Assembly (NCBI RefSeq): GCF_963678635.1
Contig: NC_087071.1
Span: 21,359,194-21,423,193 of the forward strand
Direction of reading: 5' to 3'
DNA: 64,000 nucleotides
Source: Symsagittifera roscoffensis
Lineage: Eukaryota > Xenacoelomorpha > Acoela > Convolutidae
The translations under genes and the position numbers were made by a program. Numbering within the stretch: position 1 is the stretch's first letter; every line of letters begins with the position of its first letter. The notes below the pieces were generated by a model that saw nothing but the letters and a program-made list of their open reading frames with translations, ran no database searches and was not told where the DNA came from. Shown here in pieces: positions 42,501 through 52,776 of the stretch.

Positions 42501-42992
42501 AATGTATGAATGCACATCTGTAGTTATTGGAGCATTTCAAGACTTTTAACAGAAAAAAAAAAACGATCAAAAAGGGCCGACATAAGTCTTCACTACGTAC
42601 AGAGACTCTTAATTATACTAGCGAACAAAATCAAGCGCAAACTCACCTTTTTACGCTCTAAAATGCCTTTTGTAAAGTCCATTATGAACAACATTGCTTT
42701 CGATTTTCAGCGAAAATTTTATATAGCCCATGAGAAAATGATCAGAGCTACCCTCTATGCAACTATCAATATTTGGTTTTGAAAAAATGCAAATGTAATC
42801 CGGGGCTGAAAATGCCAAATTTCCTCATCTGCGCCAAGTTTTGCATCGAATGAACTCTTTCTCGAATAAGCGGAGTAGCGGAAAGTCACGAGAACTAAAT
42901 TTTCTAAATTTAAGTAGTTTTCTTGATCCAATTAAAAAAAAAAACAAGGGGAGAACTACAAAGACCCAGCATTGGTTCAGCAATTATCAAAC
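39528..42992 (-). other. Host intron: family A fragment and tandem repeat
   Basis: A family A left end lies at 40143-40210. The tandem repeat at 41500-42170 is listed separately. No exon is seen; several open frames here lack any recognisable content. Confidence 0.45.
41500..42170 (+). repeat. Degenerate tandem repeat, about 150-bp units
   Basis: Roughly four diverged units, each with GGGCGTA..CGCTTATGCAG, then GAGCTTCTCACA, then CTCAGATTTGGGG, then CGAAAATT and GGTCATAAC. Poly-G runs at 41545 and 41718 fall at the same place in two units. Related units occur at 28280-28720, so the family is dispersed as well as tandem. Confidence 0.6.
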
Positions 42993-43301
42993 CTCGTTCA
43001 AAATACTTCGCCTCCATGGACCCAGTCACGATTGGTTCCAAGAACTGAATTGTGCGATGCCTCTCAGGTTCATTTGAGTCCATGTTTGCTGAACAACTAT
43101 TACTTCTATGATTAACCCAACTTCGCATTTCATGTTCATCGTACACAGTTTTAGAGCGATCTCTTCCTTGTGATTCACTGTTTGCAATTGACATGCTGTT
43201 CTCGAGTTGACCGAATGTTCCTGTGTTCAGACCGTCGTCTGCACTTCCATCCGCTTCGTCTTCTAAGTCGACGCCATTTGGATCAGCTGCTGCTTCAGCC
43301 A
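42993..43301 (-). CDS. PPP1R37: PPP1R37-like exon with RVxF-type PP1-docking motif
   Basis: The acceptor TTTTCAG ends at 43302 and the donor GTTTGA follows 42993. The exon has two bases of a split codon, 102 codons and one trailing base. It begins acidic (Glu/Asp/Ala-rich) and ends with Arg-Thr-Ile-Gln-Phe at 43042-43056, which fits the [RK]x[VI]x[FW] consensus that docks onto protein phosphatase 1. The residues after it (Glu-Pro-Ile-Val-Thr-Gly-Ser-Met-Glu) line up with the segment just after the KRVTF site of vertebrate PPP1R37. The exon-end phase fits the exon at 39527. Confidence 0.75.
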
Positions 43302-43959
43302 CTGAAAATTTAAAATCATTTACTCAGTCAGCTCTTAAAGTAGGGGATTTAGCAGAGGAACGCCCCTCCACCTCAGGGCTCAGGGTTTCGACCCCTTGCC
43401 AACTCAAATATTCCCCTTTCGTACTGTTTCAAGACATCCACTTTTGACTGACCAACCTTAAATTGGTTCTGAAGGCTCTTTCGACGCCAACATTACTAAA
43501 ACTGAGGTGGGAAAGGGCAAAAAACGAGACTTTTTTGTCAAAATTTTGCAAAAAGAAACTAAGAACACCTTTTTTTGGTCAGTTTTTTACAATTTGGCTG
43601 TGGCACAGAAACTTTGGTAAAAATGGGGTCTTCAAATTTGTTGACCTTAAAAAAATCGGATATATTTTTGAAAACTTTCTGAAAGTCCTAGATTCGCATC
43701 AGACCTCTTGTGTTCCCCCATCTGAAAATTTTTTTAAAACAATTTAATCATTTTTATGTTTTACACACAAAACCAAATCAGGTTTTCAAGTGCTAAAATT
43801 AAGCGCAAAGTTTCGAAAAACAAAAACTGGAGCTTTTCATATTGGATTAGCATACGCTTCGATGAAGAAAAAACAAAGTAACCTTAATACAAGAAACAAG
43901 CCTGAAGCGGTTCTTTTTTGCTCTTATGTGTAAAATAGCCGTGATATTGATACAACAAC

Positions 43960-44576
43960 TGTTGTGAGCGAAAGAGTGCACTTTATGACTACTTTTAGTA
44001 TTTCTATCAATATTATCATGGGCCGTGTCAAATAGCTCTTTTTAGCTAATGATACAGCTATTGCGCTCCGGCGACATCCATACCTATCCAGGTCTGACCT
44101 TGAGTCTCGGAGACACTTGAGAAAGATCGAGACTGCAAGAGCAACATCAAAAACTTGCGAAGGACTTCACAGAAAAACTGATGTTCATGATTTTTTGTAC
44201 TCTCAGACATAGTTCATTTATTCAAATGCTTTTCAGCGTTTCTTCAGATTTGAACATAATCGGAGAAATCGTGCCTTAAAATTATTATTTCAAAAAAACT
44301 GACATTAGTTACTTTGTTTACTGATATCTCATAATGCACAATTTGAATTGTAAATTTATTTTTAAAAACTTTCAAAAAAATGGGCGCTGGAGACAGATTA
44401 CTTTACCCCAGCCCAATGATGTAACTAAAGCGAGCGAAAAACAAAATAAGGTGGTGTCATGATTCAGGGGCAAAACGCTCAAACTTAAAATAATTAATGA
44501 CCTAAATTTGATGCACACCAAATATGACAGTTTCTTGATGGAATTCAATTAATCCAAAAACAAAAGAACACCTTCC
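43960..44576 (+). repeat. Duplicated intronic block, copy 1
   Basis: Nearly collinear with 45542-46064, with phrases such as CATCCATACCTATCCAGG, GAGTCTCGGAGACACTTGAG and CACAGTTTCTTGATGGAATT (or close variants) in both. This copy has about 75 extra bases near 44385-44455. Confidence 0.75.
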
Positions 44577-45541
44577 ACAGAACGGCAAGACAAACCAGCT
44601 ATGTATAATGAAAATTAAATATGATACTAATGGTGAGTAAAACTTACGATTAGAAGACCGACAAACGGAAAACTATTTATGCAAATTTTAAGCCATATGA
44701 TCTAGAAGCCGCTATAAAATCAACATGAAAAACAATTCCATCTAAACGCACAGCTCAGGATAAATCTAATTATTCCGACAAACTTCAAGCTCGCGTTAAA
44801 ATAAAATGAGAATCTTCTTATGAGGCAAGATGATGCTTAAAAGAATGAATGTTTCCGATATTCAATTTGAATATCTAAAGCTGTGTCAAAAAGTGTCCAC
44901 CAACTAACCTTCCTGATTTATAAAATGACAAAACAATAACTAAAATCTAAGATGTCAATTTCATACCAAAACTAATGAAATCATAAACAACGGGAGTCAG
45001 ATTTGTACCAACAAAAACGACAACAGGAACAAGCCTACTCATATCATGGCGAAGCCCTGAAAGTTCCGACTGCATGTTAAGGTATATGGAGAAGTTATCG
45101 CTGTTACAAAATGGGCAACTTTTAAAAAAAAAGAAAATTGAAAATCATCGCCCCGTACGCTGTTTAAAGTACAAACTGATAAATTTTTCTAATAGCTGAG
45201 TAACAAAAATTCCAAAGAGCTCGCCTCAATTCAATTTGAAACTATTTCTAAGATGGAATAAATCTCCCCTATGCGTGAATAGCACGAAACATACAGCGCC
45301 TTAATTGCCCCAAATTGTCTTCAAATCTCCATATTTTCACAAAAAAAATCACAGATAAAAAATCTTTTTAAGTTTGAGTTCGAGACAACAGTACTTTTTG
45401 AAGCATATAAACTCATTCCATCAAAAACAGCTAGTTAAAAATTCGAAATTCATCACAAAAAAAGACCCCGAGCACAAATACGTTTCTCATCGAAAATAGT
45501 CGGAACAATTACACAAATTCTTTCAAGGAACTGATAACAAC

Positions 45542-46064
45542 TCTTGTGATCGATAGGGTGCACTTAATGATTATTTTTAATATTTCTATCAATAATATCA
45601 TGGGCCGTTTCAAATAGCTCTTTCTAGCTAACGAAAAAAAACTATTGCGCTCCAGCGACATCCATACCTATCCAGGCCCAACCTTGAGTCTCGGAGACAC
45701 TTGAGAAAGATCGAGACTGAGGAGCAACATCAAAAACTTGCGAACGACTTCACAGAAAAACTGATGTTCATGATTTTTTGTACTCTGAGCCATAGTTCAT
45801 TTATTCAAATGCTTTTAAGCGTTTCTTCAGATTTGAAAATAATCGGAGAAATCATGCCTTAAAATTATTATTTCAAAAAATTGACATTAGTTACTCTGTT
45901 TACTGATATCTCAATGCACAATTTGAATTGTAAACTTATTTAAAAAAAATTTCAAAAAAAGTGGTGTCATGATTCAGGAGCAAAATGCTCAAACTTAAAA
46001 TACTTGATAACCTAAAATTGATGCCCACCAAATATCACAGTTTCTTGATGGAATTCAATAAATC
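45542..46064 (+). repeat. Duplicated intronic block, copy 2
   Basis: Direct repeat of 43960-44576, about 1.6 kb away, at an estimated 85-90% identity by eye. Confidence 0.75.
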
Positions 46065-46697
46065 CAATTTTAGAGCCAAACCGTGGCAGCTCCAAAATTT
46101 TTTAAATCGGCAAAAAAACTTTGAATTTTTCAATCATTTTGCTATTCAGCGATGTAATATGGGACAACAAAACCGAAAAAAAAAAACAAGCTAAGAAGCT
46201 TAGGCCGAAGAAATTCTTTATAGCAAAAAAAGAAATTCTTGAAACTCAGTTAGCTGTGCCATTATAATAGTTTTACAAACATTCTAACAGAAAAACTCTG
46301 GGATGTTTAAAAACCATGCACTATATTTTCTCTCTTGAAAATGACGATAAAAAATTACTTCGAATATCTACATCAAGTTAGAAAAAAACAATCGGCAAGT
46401 AAGCCGACTGAAATTAGGAAGAAATCAATAACGACGACAGAAAAAAAAATTATTTTCAGCTTTAGATACAGTATAACTTGAGTAGTACTTGTCCCGCTTT
46501 TAACCTGAGCTGTTAGACGTAGAACTTGGCTAGAAACGGAGTTCTTTAATTAGAGATACTGTGAACAAATCTTTTTACGGGGAAAAAGGTCTAGAACCCG
46601 ATTACAAAACCCTTGCTTATTGCAAAGGTTATAATTCATAAACATGATTTCTGCCCTTCTCAAAGAAAGGACTTCCTTGAAAATTATTGTCATCATG

Positions 46698-46720
46698 TAG
46701 TAGTAGTAGTAGTAGTAGTT
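46698..46720 (+). repeat. GTA/TAG microsatellite
   Basis: About seven and a half uninterrupted GTA units. Confidence 0.9.
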
Positions 46721-46835
46721 GAGGCTTCTGGGAAGCCACGCTTCCCAAGGGTTTATGAGTCCCGTCATTTACATGTTTTCATCAAGCTAAGTTTGAGCTT
46801 CGAGTTTTTTCCAAACTGTTTACATATGTCTACAA

Positions 46836-47470
46836 GGATAGCCGGTTACTATGCAAGTAGCACAGAATATTCCAACCAGTAGTCTTTAGAAAACTACGGT
46901 TTCGAAGTTTTTTTCCGTATTAGTGCGGTTTTTTTCTGCTTGGTGATAAAAAGATCTGACGTAAAAACATAATTTAGGCATATTACTCAGTCATAGTAAA
47001 ATAGACAAATTGGACAAAAATTTTTAATTAATTTTTTTGAAGTTTTTGGGTCCTAAAAGCTTAAAAAGTAGTTTAAATTGCTTAAAACTAAGTTTAACGG
47101 TCTGAAATTAGGTATACTTCAGCTTATAAGCCTGCTCGCTTGCTTTATTTGCTCGAATTGAAACAAAAAATCAAAAATTTCAAACTGGTTTTTCTCGACA
47201 CTGGAATTTTTCATGCGGTTCAAATCACGACTGAAAGGGCTTTAATATGATATATCACTCAACCCAGTCCGATCATTTTTGTGGTACCTGATATTGCGTG
47301 GAAAACAAAAAAAAACGAAAACACACTCAAATACAAACTTCCTCCCCATTTTCAATGGTCGGAACAACATGATAAAGTTAATTTTGATGCTTTCATGATC
47401 CTCTTTTTATCATCTCTGGCGCTATTTCCAGTTTCCTTATGTGATCTTTTAGTTTGTTCATTGTGAATTT
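46836..47470 (-). repeat. Interspersed family B copy
   Basis: Starts with GGATAGCCGGTTACTATG and continues with the family B blocks in inverse order to the copy at 33000-33560. Confidence 0.55.
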
Positions 47471-47809
47471 ACTTTTTCCAACACTATGTGGACAAATTTA
47501 ATACTTCGACATTATAGCAGATATGGACATTTCGAACGTCCGACTCAAAACAAGAACGTCCGACTCCAAGGGATATGGAACTGAAAAATCTTTTGATAAG
47601 GGCATTGGTCTTTACGTAATGAAAAAAAACATGCGAAGAAAAACTTTAAAACTTACTAGAATCAGGACAGTTTGAGAAACGAGAGAACACAAAAGACTCG
47701 ACAAAAGAAGGTCCTCTTAAATTTTATCGACAAAATCAATTCGATATACAAGTCCACGATGTAATTATATAATGCTGGTATAGTCCTATCCAGCTTGAAA
47801 ACGGATCGT

Positions 47810-48312
47810 CAGGGCAGGTCGAAAATTAATCCTCATTGCAATTAACTGTAATTAATGAAAACTTTTTCTTGCTTTTAACTGATTGCCATTCCTGACCAAT
47901 TACAATTAAATGATTGCGCTCTACCAATTAATTGCAATCAATTTTATCAAACACATTTCTTAAAAACATCCGCATAGAAAAACTACTATATATGGATTCG
48001 CATTCTTTACTTCAAATTTGCTTAGAAGATTTTTCAGCACTGCATAATATGCATAATCTGATCTTTGGCAAAATTTGTAGCCTCAAATCCTCGTAATGCA
48101 GTTCTTTCCAATAATCAACAGAAAATACTGGGATGACAATGAAATCGTGTCAACTGTTTTTCAACAAGAGTGATGCTACGTGCTTGCAATTAATAGTACA
48201 ATTAATTGCAAATTAATTTTGGGTTGTGCCTATTAATTGATAATTGATTTTTAACATTCCAATTAATTGCAATTCAATTTTCTGTTGTCCAAATAGTTTT
48301 TGAACTGCCCTG
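47810..48312. mobile_element. hAT-type MITE with perfect 8-bp target duplication
   Basis: A 503-bp non-coding element. Termini: CAGGGCAGGTCGAAAA at the left; the right end inverted reads CAGGGCAGTTCAAAAA, 14 of 16 bases the same. The flanks carry an exact 8-bp duplication, CGGATCGT, at 47802-47809 and 48313-48320. An 8-bp duplication with CAGGG ends is the signature of the hAT superfamily. There is no transposase, so it would need one in trans. Inside, the palindromic phrase ATTAATTGCAATTAA and variants recur about ten times. Confidence 0.88.
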
Positions 48313-48555
48313 CGGATCGTGGCTAAAAGGACGGGCTCTTTCTAAATTCTTAAATCAATTACTCAGTTTATTTGTTTTGTGTACCTATAATTCAAATCAA
48401 TCTAACATACAACGTACGCTTTATAAAAAAATTGTATGCACTACTATTATTCGGCAACTCAATTTTTCATACAGCCTTTGGACGCAAAGGCAGTAAAAAT
48501 TAGGAAAAAGACGGAAGATACAGTAATACTCAGCTAAGATCAAAACGTTACCTAC

Positions 48556-48844
48556 TCAAAATGTTTTCAACTGGTGCCTCAAGCAAGGATTCAATGGACG
48601 CCTCGATTGACTCATAGCTGGCTTGTTGGTCGCTGGTTTTTCCTTGTGAATCTAATTCAATTGGATTATCTGGCTCACTCTGTATTTCAACCTTAACAAA
48701 AGTGTCTTTTAGTTTCGCATTTGATGTTACTGCGCCTTCTTCGAAAGCATTTTCGAGGCTCATAATTATCATTTCAACATTATTCTTAAATCTGAAACGA
48801 TGAAAAGGTGAAACTTTTGATATTCGTTTTTCGAAGATATTCAT
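48556..48844 (-). CDS. PPP1R37: Putative first coding exon of the PPP1R37-like gene
   Basis: This is an open minus-strand segment starting with ATG at 48844 (another in-frame ATG lies about 26 codons later). It encodes an acidic, low-complexity stretch rich in Glu, Ser and Asp, which suits the disordered N-terminus of this family. A donor GTAGGT after 48556 leaves one base of a split codon, which matches the two bases with which the exon at 43301 opens. A stronger-looking donor (GTAACG after 48552) would break the frame, so I chose the first. Nothing conserved is recognisable in it, so it could also belong to a different transcript. Which ATG is used is unknown. Confidence 0.45.
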
Positions 48845-49205
48845 TTTAATTCTAAATTATAAATAATTATACTTAATATACATTTTCAAGGTAATCAGAA
48901 GGTCAAAAGTATCATAGTAACCGAGGTTACAGTCATGAGTCCCTTCATCATGTATTCCAGTCAAAATCCTTGGAATTTTTTAGATATGGAAGTGATAATG
49001 ATAAAAGAAGATGACAAGTGTTTAAGTCCTTTTCAATTAAAATCGATACGGGTTACGTTTCTTCAATAAGAACACGCAATTCGACACGAGATAATATAAT
49101 ATACAAGTGTTACAAGTAAAAAATTTCGTCGAAAGTTATTTTGTCATTTATTGTTCCGAGTACGCAAGCGGCGTTCGCAATCTGTATTGCCAGGGAGATT
49201 CTCTG
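48845..49205. other. Spacer between host gene start and LTR remnants
   Basis: 360 bases upstream of the putative first exon. It should contain the host promoter if that exon is right, but I see no clear TATA box or initiator. Confidence 0.35.
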
Positions 49206-50127
49206 TGTGACATTCGACCAGAATGTGCCAAAATGCAATCTCTTCAGTTTAGTCATTTTTAGCAGCGAGCCTTCCGAGTTAGTGATTTTGGAGGATTAAG
49301 AACGTTATTTGAACGATTGAACAAAACGTGAAGGTTGAAGGATTCGGAAATTCCTAAATTTGAAATTTCCGAAGTGATTACGTAACATTTCTGAGAAACG
49401 TCAGAAACGGCCATTTTGGCAGAAAAGCAAAAAAGCAAGAGAACAACATTAGCTGCGATTGCGAGAAGTGCGGAAATTGTGATAAAAAACGACAACAAAT
49501 CACGGAGCTGACAGAGAACGTTCCGAGTTGCAACTATTGTGTCGCTACAATAGTTGCAAGGCTGTTGCAGACAACGGTGAAGGGTGGAAGACAGCCTTCC
49601 GGATTACGGAGAAATCAAGATTAACATACTTGATTCAGTGGATTCAAGAATCCGGAAGGGTTTCGGGACTGAAACTTTTATCCTGTTATATAAACTTTTA
49701 GCTTCTTGTCATGTCCTGAATTGAATTTAATTAACAACTAGATTCATTTTGATAAGGATGAGAAGCTAGGAGTTGGGGGAAAGGGTTGATCCATCTTCGA
49801 TGGAGATGATGATTTTTATCTACTGAACAAAAACAATAATAATTCAATAAGTAGTAGCCCTGTTTTTAGGAGTGACCTCGTTGTCTGGGGATACTGAGAC
49901 CCAGCCATGAGCTCACTATTTTTGCATGTAATTAAGTTAATTTGAGTGTTTTGACCGAAGCCGAAAGCAGTAACGTTTTTGTCGACCCGATATTAGAAAA
50001 GACCACCGAAAGTACTGGCTTGGTAGAGACGGTGAAAAGCATATAAAGCTCTGTTTAGACGTTAGCCAGTCGTCTTAGGACTTAGTTTTATTTTCCGTCG
50101 ATATGTATCTTCCGGGCGAATGTTACA
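49206..50127 (+). repeat. LTR-like repeat related to Element 2
   Basis: Starts TGTGACATTCGACC and ends GGGCGAATGTTACA, which are imperfect inverses of each other (12 of 14), as LTR ends are. The first 480 bases match 51127-51606. It contains a perfect 13-bp hairpin (49528-49540 / 49547-49559), an 11-bp inverted pair CCTTCCGGATT / AATCCGGAAGG (49595-49605 / 49649-49659), and a TATA-like CATATAAAG near 50040. No target duplication is visible on its flanks, so it is not a clean solo LTR. Confidence 0.6.
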
Positions 50128-50520
50128 TACATGTTTTTATGGCGCTCCTGGGTGTTTTTCTTATTTAACATCATGACCGGCAGAACCGTTAACGAGCACT
50201 CCGCGCCGACCGGATGCTCACATTAACGCCCTTAAAAGGCCTAAACCGCCGGGGCGGAAGGGTAGTTCGGAACGCGGAAGCCTTCCGGATTACCGTGAAT
50301 AGCTTTTTAACTTAGTTAAGACCGAAAATTCACGAACCAAGAAGGGTGGGGTGATCGGCCATTCCCTTGTTCCCTGAGAGGTTTGTGACCAAAAACACTT
50401 AAAGATATATATAAAACCAAACAAAAAGTAGTATAGTACCCAAGAAAAACAAAAAACATAAAAAATAACCGAAAAAACCAAAAACAGTAAAAAAGTAAAA
50501 AATCAGTAGAAATCATCCCC
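50128..50520 (+). other. Centre of the inverted-arm structure
   Basis: 393 bases between two inverted arms. It includes another CCTTCCGGATT (50281-50291) with an inner GTGAAT/ATTCAC pair, and a long A-rich stretch (50385-50510). No gene is seen. Confidence 0.45.
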
Positions 50521-50885
50521 TGTAACATTCGCCCAAATACTACACAGTGACGGAGTGTAGAAAAAGTACCTATTAACGACTGGCAGGCGTCAGTTACCTT
50601 AATCCTACTCGTTTTTCACCGTCTCGACCTTGCCAGTTGATTTTCTGGTCTGTTTAGGGCTAAGTAAAAAGTTACTATTTTTAGACCATCAGTCAAACGA
50701 CTTTTGATCAGCTTTCGTTTACATGAGAACACAACCACATAGCTGAGTCTCGGATCCTCAGACTACGTGATTGCCATTAAAAACACGGCTCGAACAACCT
50801 ATATTAACATGTTTTTGTGTGACAGTTCTATATTAAATCCATTGGAGATGGATTGACCCTTTCCTCTTCATAGCTACTCATATTC
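50521..50885 (-). repeat. Inverted copy of the LTR-like 3' half
   Basis: Starts TGTAACATTCGCCC on the plus strand. Read in reverse it follows 49760-50127: shared blocks include GAGACGGTGAAAA, GCCAGTCGT and GAAAGGGT..ATCCATCT. The two arms face away from each other around a 393-base centre. Confidence 0.65.
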
Positions 50886-50921
50886 TAAAATATCAAATTA
50901 TACCGGTGTTAATTTAAAGTT

Positions 50922-51126
50922 TCACGACATCCAAGTAGCTATACAGTCAGTTTTATATAGTCTCCTCACATAAAACAGTCTCTGGGGGACCAAGCCTCCG
51001 CTCCCGTGATATTCCTGCAATAACGCTCTTATCTCTTCCAATTTGTGTCCCGGGAGGGTTCCGTGGTATATTCCTTCCCCACTGAAGCTTCCTTCTCCAC
51101 TAATATCCGCTGATAAGGGTCTTATC
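50922..51126 (-). pseudogene. Retroelement coding remnant
   Basis: About 67 codons open on the minus strand up to a stop at 50922, ending Thr-Trp-Met-Ser, with Gly-Glu-Gly repeats and a Leu-Glu-Glu-Ile-Arg-Ala-Leu-Leu-Gln-Glu helix. It is cut abruptly by the repeat start at 51127 and is followed on the same strand by the inverted LTR half. I read it as the last piece of a related element's ORF. No domain is recognisable. Confidence 0.35.
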
Positions 51127-51606
51127 TGTGACATTCGACCAGAATGTGAAAAATGCAATCTCTGCAGAATTCGGAATTTTGGCAGTAAGCCTTCCGGATT
51201 GGTGGTTTTTATGAACTAAGGGCGTTATTGGAACGTTTAGCCAAACGGTGAAGGCTGGAATATTCTAGTATTTTAAAATTTCAAAAATTCGAAGGATGAC
51301 GTCACATTTCTGAGAAATGCTGAAACGGCCATTTTAACAAGAAACGAGAGAAAAAACAACAACATTAGTTGCGCTGACGAGAACAACTTTATCGAAATTG
51401 AGGAAATCGAAATTGAAGAAGACGACAACGAATTACAGGGAACGTTCCGAGTTGCAACTATTGTGCTGCTACAATAGTTGCAAGGCCGTTGCGAGCAACG
51501 GTGGAGGGTGGAAACCAGCCTTCCGTGTTATCGTGAATTCGAACTTAAGGAGCTTGATTCACCAGATTCAAGAATCCGGAAGGGTCTCGGGACGGAAAAC
51601 TTTTAT
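51127..51606 (+). repeat. Element 2 5' LTR start, matching 49206-49685
   Basis: Collinear with the first 480 bases of the LTR-like repeat at 49206, roughly 75-80% identical by eye. The perfect 13-bp hairpin is conserved (51452-51464 / 51471-51483) although its loop differs, and the CCGTTGC/GCAACGG hairpin after it (51485-51491 / 51494-51500) is also kept. Confidence 0.7.
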
Positions 51607-51879
51607 TGTAACTGCACTACTATAATAGATAGAACCGGTTAAGTTTAGTTCGGAAATGGTTGGAACTATTTTGGAACCAAAAACCGAATTTTCGTGATTT
51701 TTGAGAAACCGAAACACTAAAAATTCAGAAAATTTTTTGAAATTTTGAGTTATAACAGTAAAAACAGTTGTTCGGACAACGTCCACTAGTGAATCTACGA
51801 GTTTTAAAACCCGCTACCCGAAAGCCTTCCGGGTTGCAGAGAAATCGAACATAACGTGTTTGATTTGGTGAATTCATCA

Positions 51880-52776
51880 ATCCGGAGGGGTCCAGGTAGC
51901 ATAGTTTTTCGCAAATTTTTTCTACAAAAGCGTTTTAGATCGGGTCTTTTGCATTGAACTAGAAGAATATAGGCCTTCTGAGCTCGGATCAATAATTTTT
52001 AGGTCGAAAGGAACAGAATTGCGGAAAAAGTTAGGTGGAACCTATAAGTGAGAAATTTTTTGAGTTTACAAAAAAGACGTTTTGGTTAATAACTTTGGAA
52101 CTACAGGGCATATCGAGTTGATCTTGGTACCAATAGATCAGAGATTAGCTGAGCTTACTGACAGGATTGGGAAATTTCCCGGAAAAACGAGCGAGAAAAT
52201 TTTTTGAGATTGTTTTTAGCAAATTACACAAATCCGGAGGGGTACACCGTTCACGTTTTATAAATTTTTCTGAAAAACCCTTATACCCCTACCAAAAGTT
52301 GATAGCGATTGAACTAAGTAACTTAGGACAGTTCTAGACAAAAAGGGAGGGCTGAAGGCACAAGACAACTATAATAGAGTCGAAATTAGGCAAGTGATAA
52401 GACCCTTCACCGTTAGTGTGAATTGTCAAATAAGTGCCTTAACTTCAATCCGGAGGGGTCTAGGAAAGGACCCTATACCCTTCCCAGTTAATTCAAACAG
52501 CATAAAAGCAACGCAGAACGCATCCGGAGGGGTATAAGCTGAAATTAAGAAAACTACGAAAAGCTACTTTGACAGAGCTAAGGGCTCCGAATCCGGAGGG
52601 GTCTACTTTCCACAAAACCGGAGGGGTCCGAATCCGGAGGTGTCTTATAGTTGCTAATTCGGAGGGATCCAAATCCAGAGGGGTCTACTATTAACTAACT
52701 CGGAGGGGTCCCAATCCGGAGGGGTCTATATTCTGACAGTCCGGAAGGGTCCTATTTGTGCCAATCCGGAGGGGTA
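51880..52776 (+). repeat. Array of 13-bp ATCCGGAGGGGTC motifs
   Basis: Thirteen copies or close variants at about 51880, 52233, 52448, 52522, 52591, 52616, 52632, 52657, 52673, 52698, 52714, 52739 and 52764, with two more (AAGGG variants) at 49650 and 51574. Spacing tightens to 15-27 bases in the last 190 bases. The flanking sequence differs from copy to copy, so this is a repeated short motif and not a simple tandem repeat. Confidence 0.85.

Larger units (their letters stand above)
43302..48555 (-). other. Host intron: duplicated block, family B, hAT MITE
   Basis: If the exon at 48556-48844 is real, this is intron 1. It holds two copies of a 0.5-0.6-kb block (43960-44576, 45542-46064), a (GTA)n microsatellite (46698-46720), a family B copy (about 46836-47470) and a hAT-type MITE (47810-48312). 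No other exon is supported. Confidence 0.5.
40..48844 (-). other. PPP1R37: Host gene: PPP1R37-like LRR protein, eleven exons
   Basis: This is the span of a host gene read right to left. Seen: eleven candidate exons with GT/AG borders (48556-48844, 42993-43301, 39430-39527, 39301-39346, 35870-35970, 34934-35053, 29109-29259, 27409-27554, 6832-6957, 1950-2091, 40-206) whose lengths and phases chain without conflict, giving about 565 codons so far. The translation is a series of ribonuclease-inhibitor-type leucine-rich repeats in the order and spacing of vertebrate PPP1R37. Known of the family: it binds and inhibits the catalytic subunit of protein phosphatase 1 through an RVxF motif. The 3' end of the gene lies left of the window. 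Element 1 and many other repeats sit in its introns. The first exon is the least certain; the other ten are strongly supported by phase and by similarity. Confidence 0.82.

Noticed and set aside
50290-50528. Minus-strand hydrophobic frames of 63-70 codons
   Set aside because: They come from an A-rich tract read as Phe/Tyr/Val codons; low complexity.
49206-51606. A short 2.4-kb LTR element bounded by the repeats at 49206 and 51127
   Set aside because: The repeats match for about 480 bases only, there is no target duplication, and the interior is an inverted-arm structure rather than a coding region.
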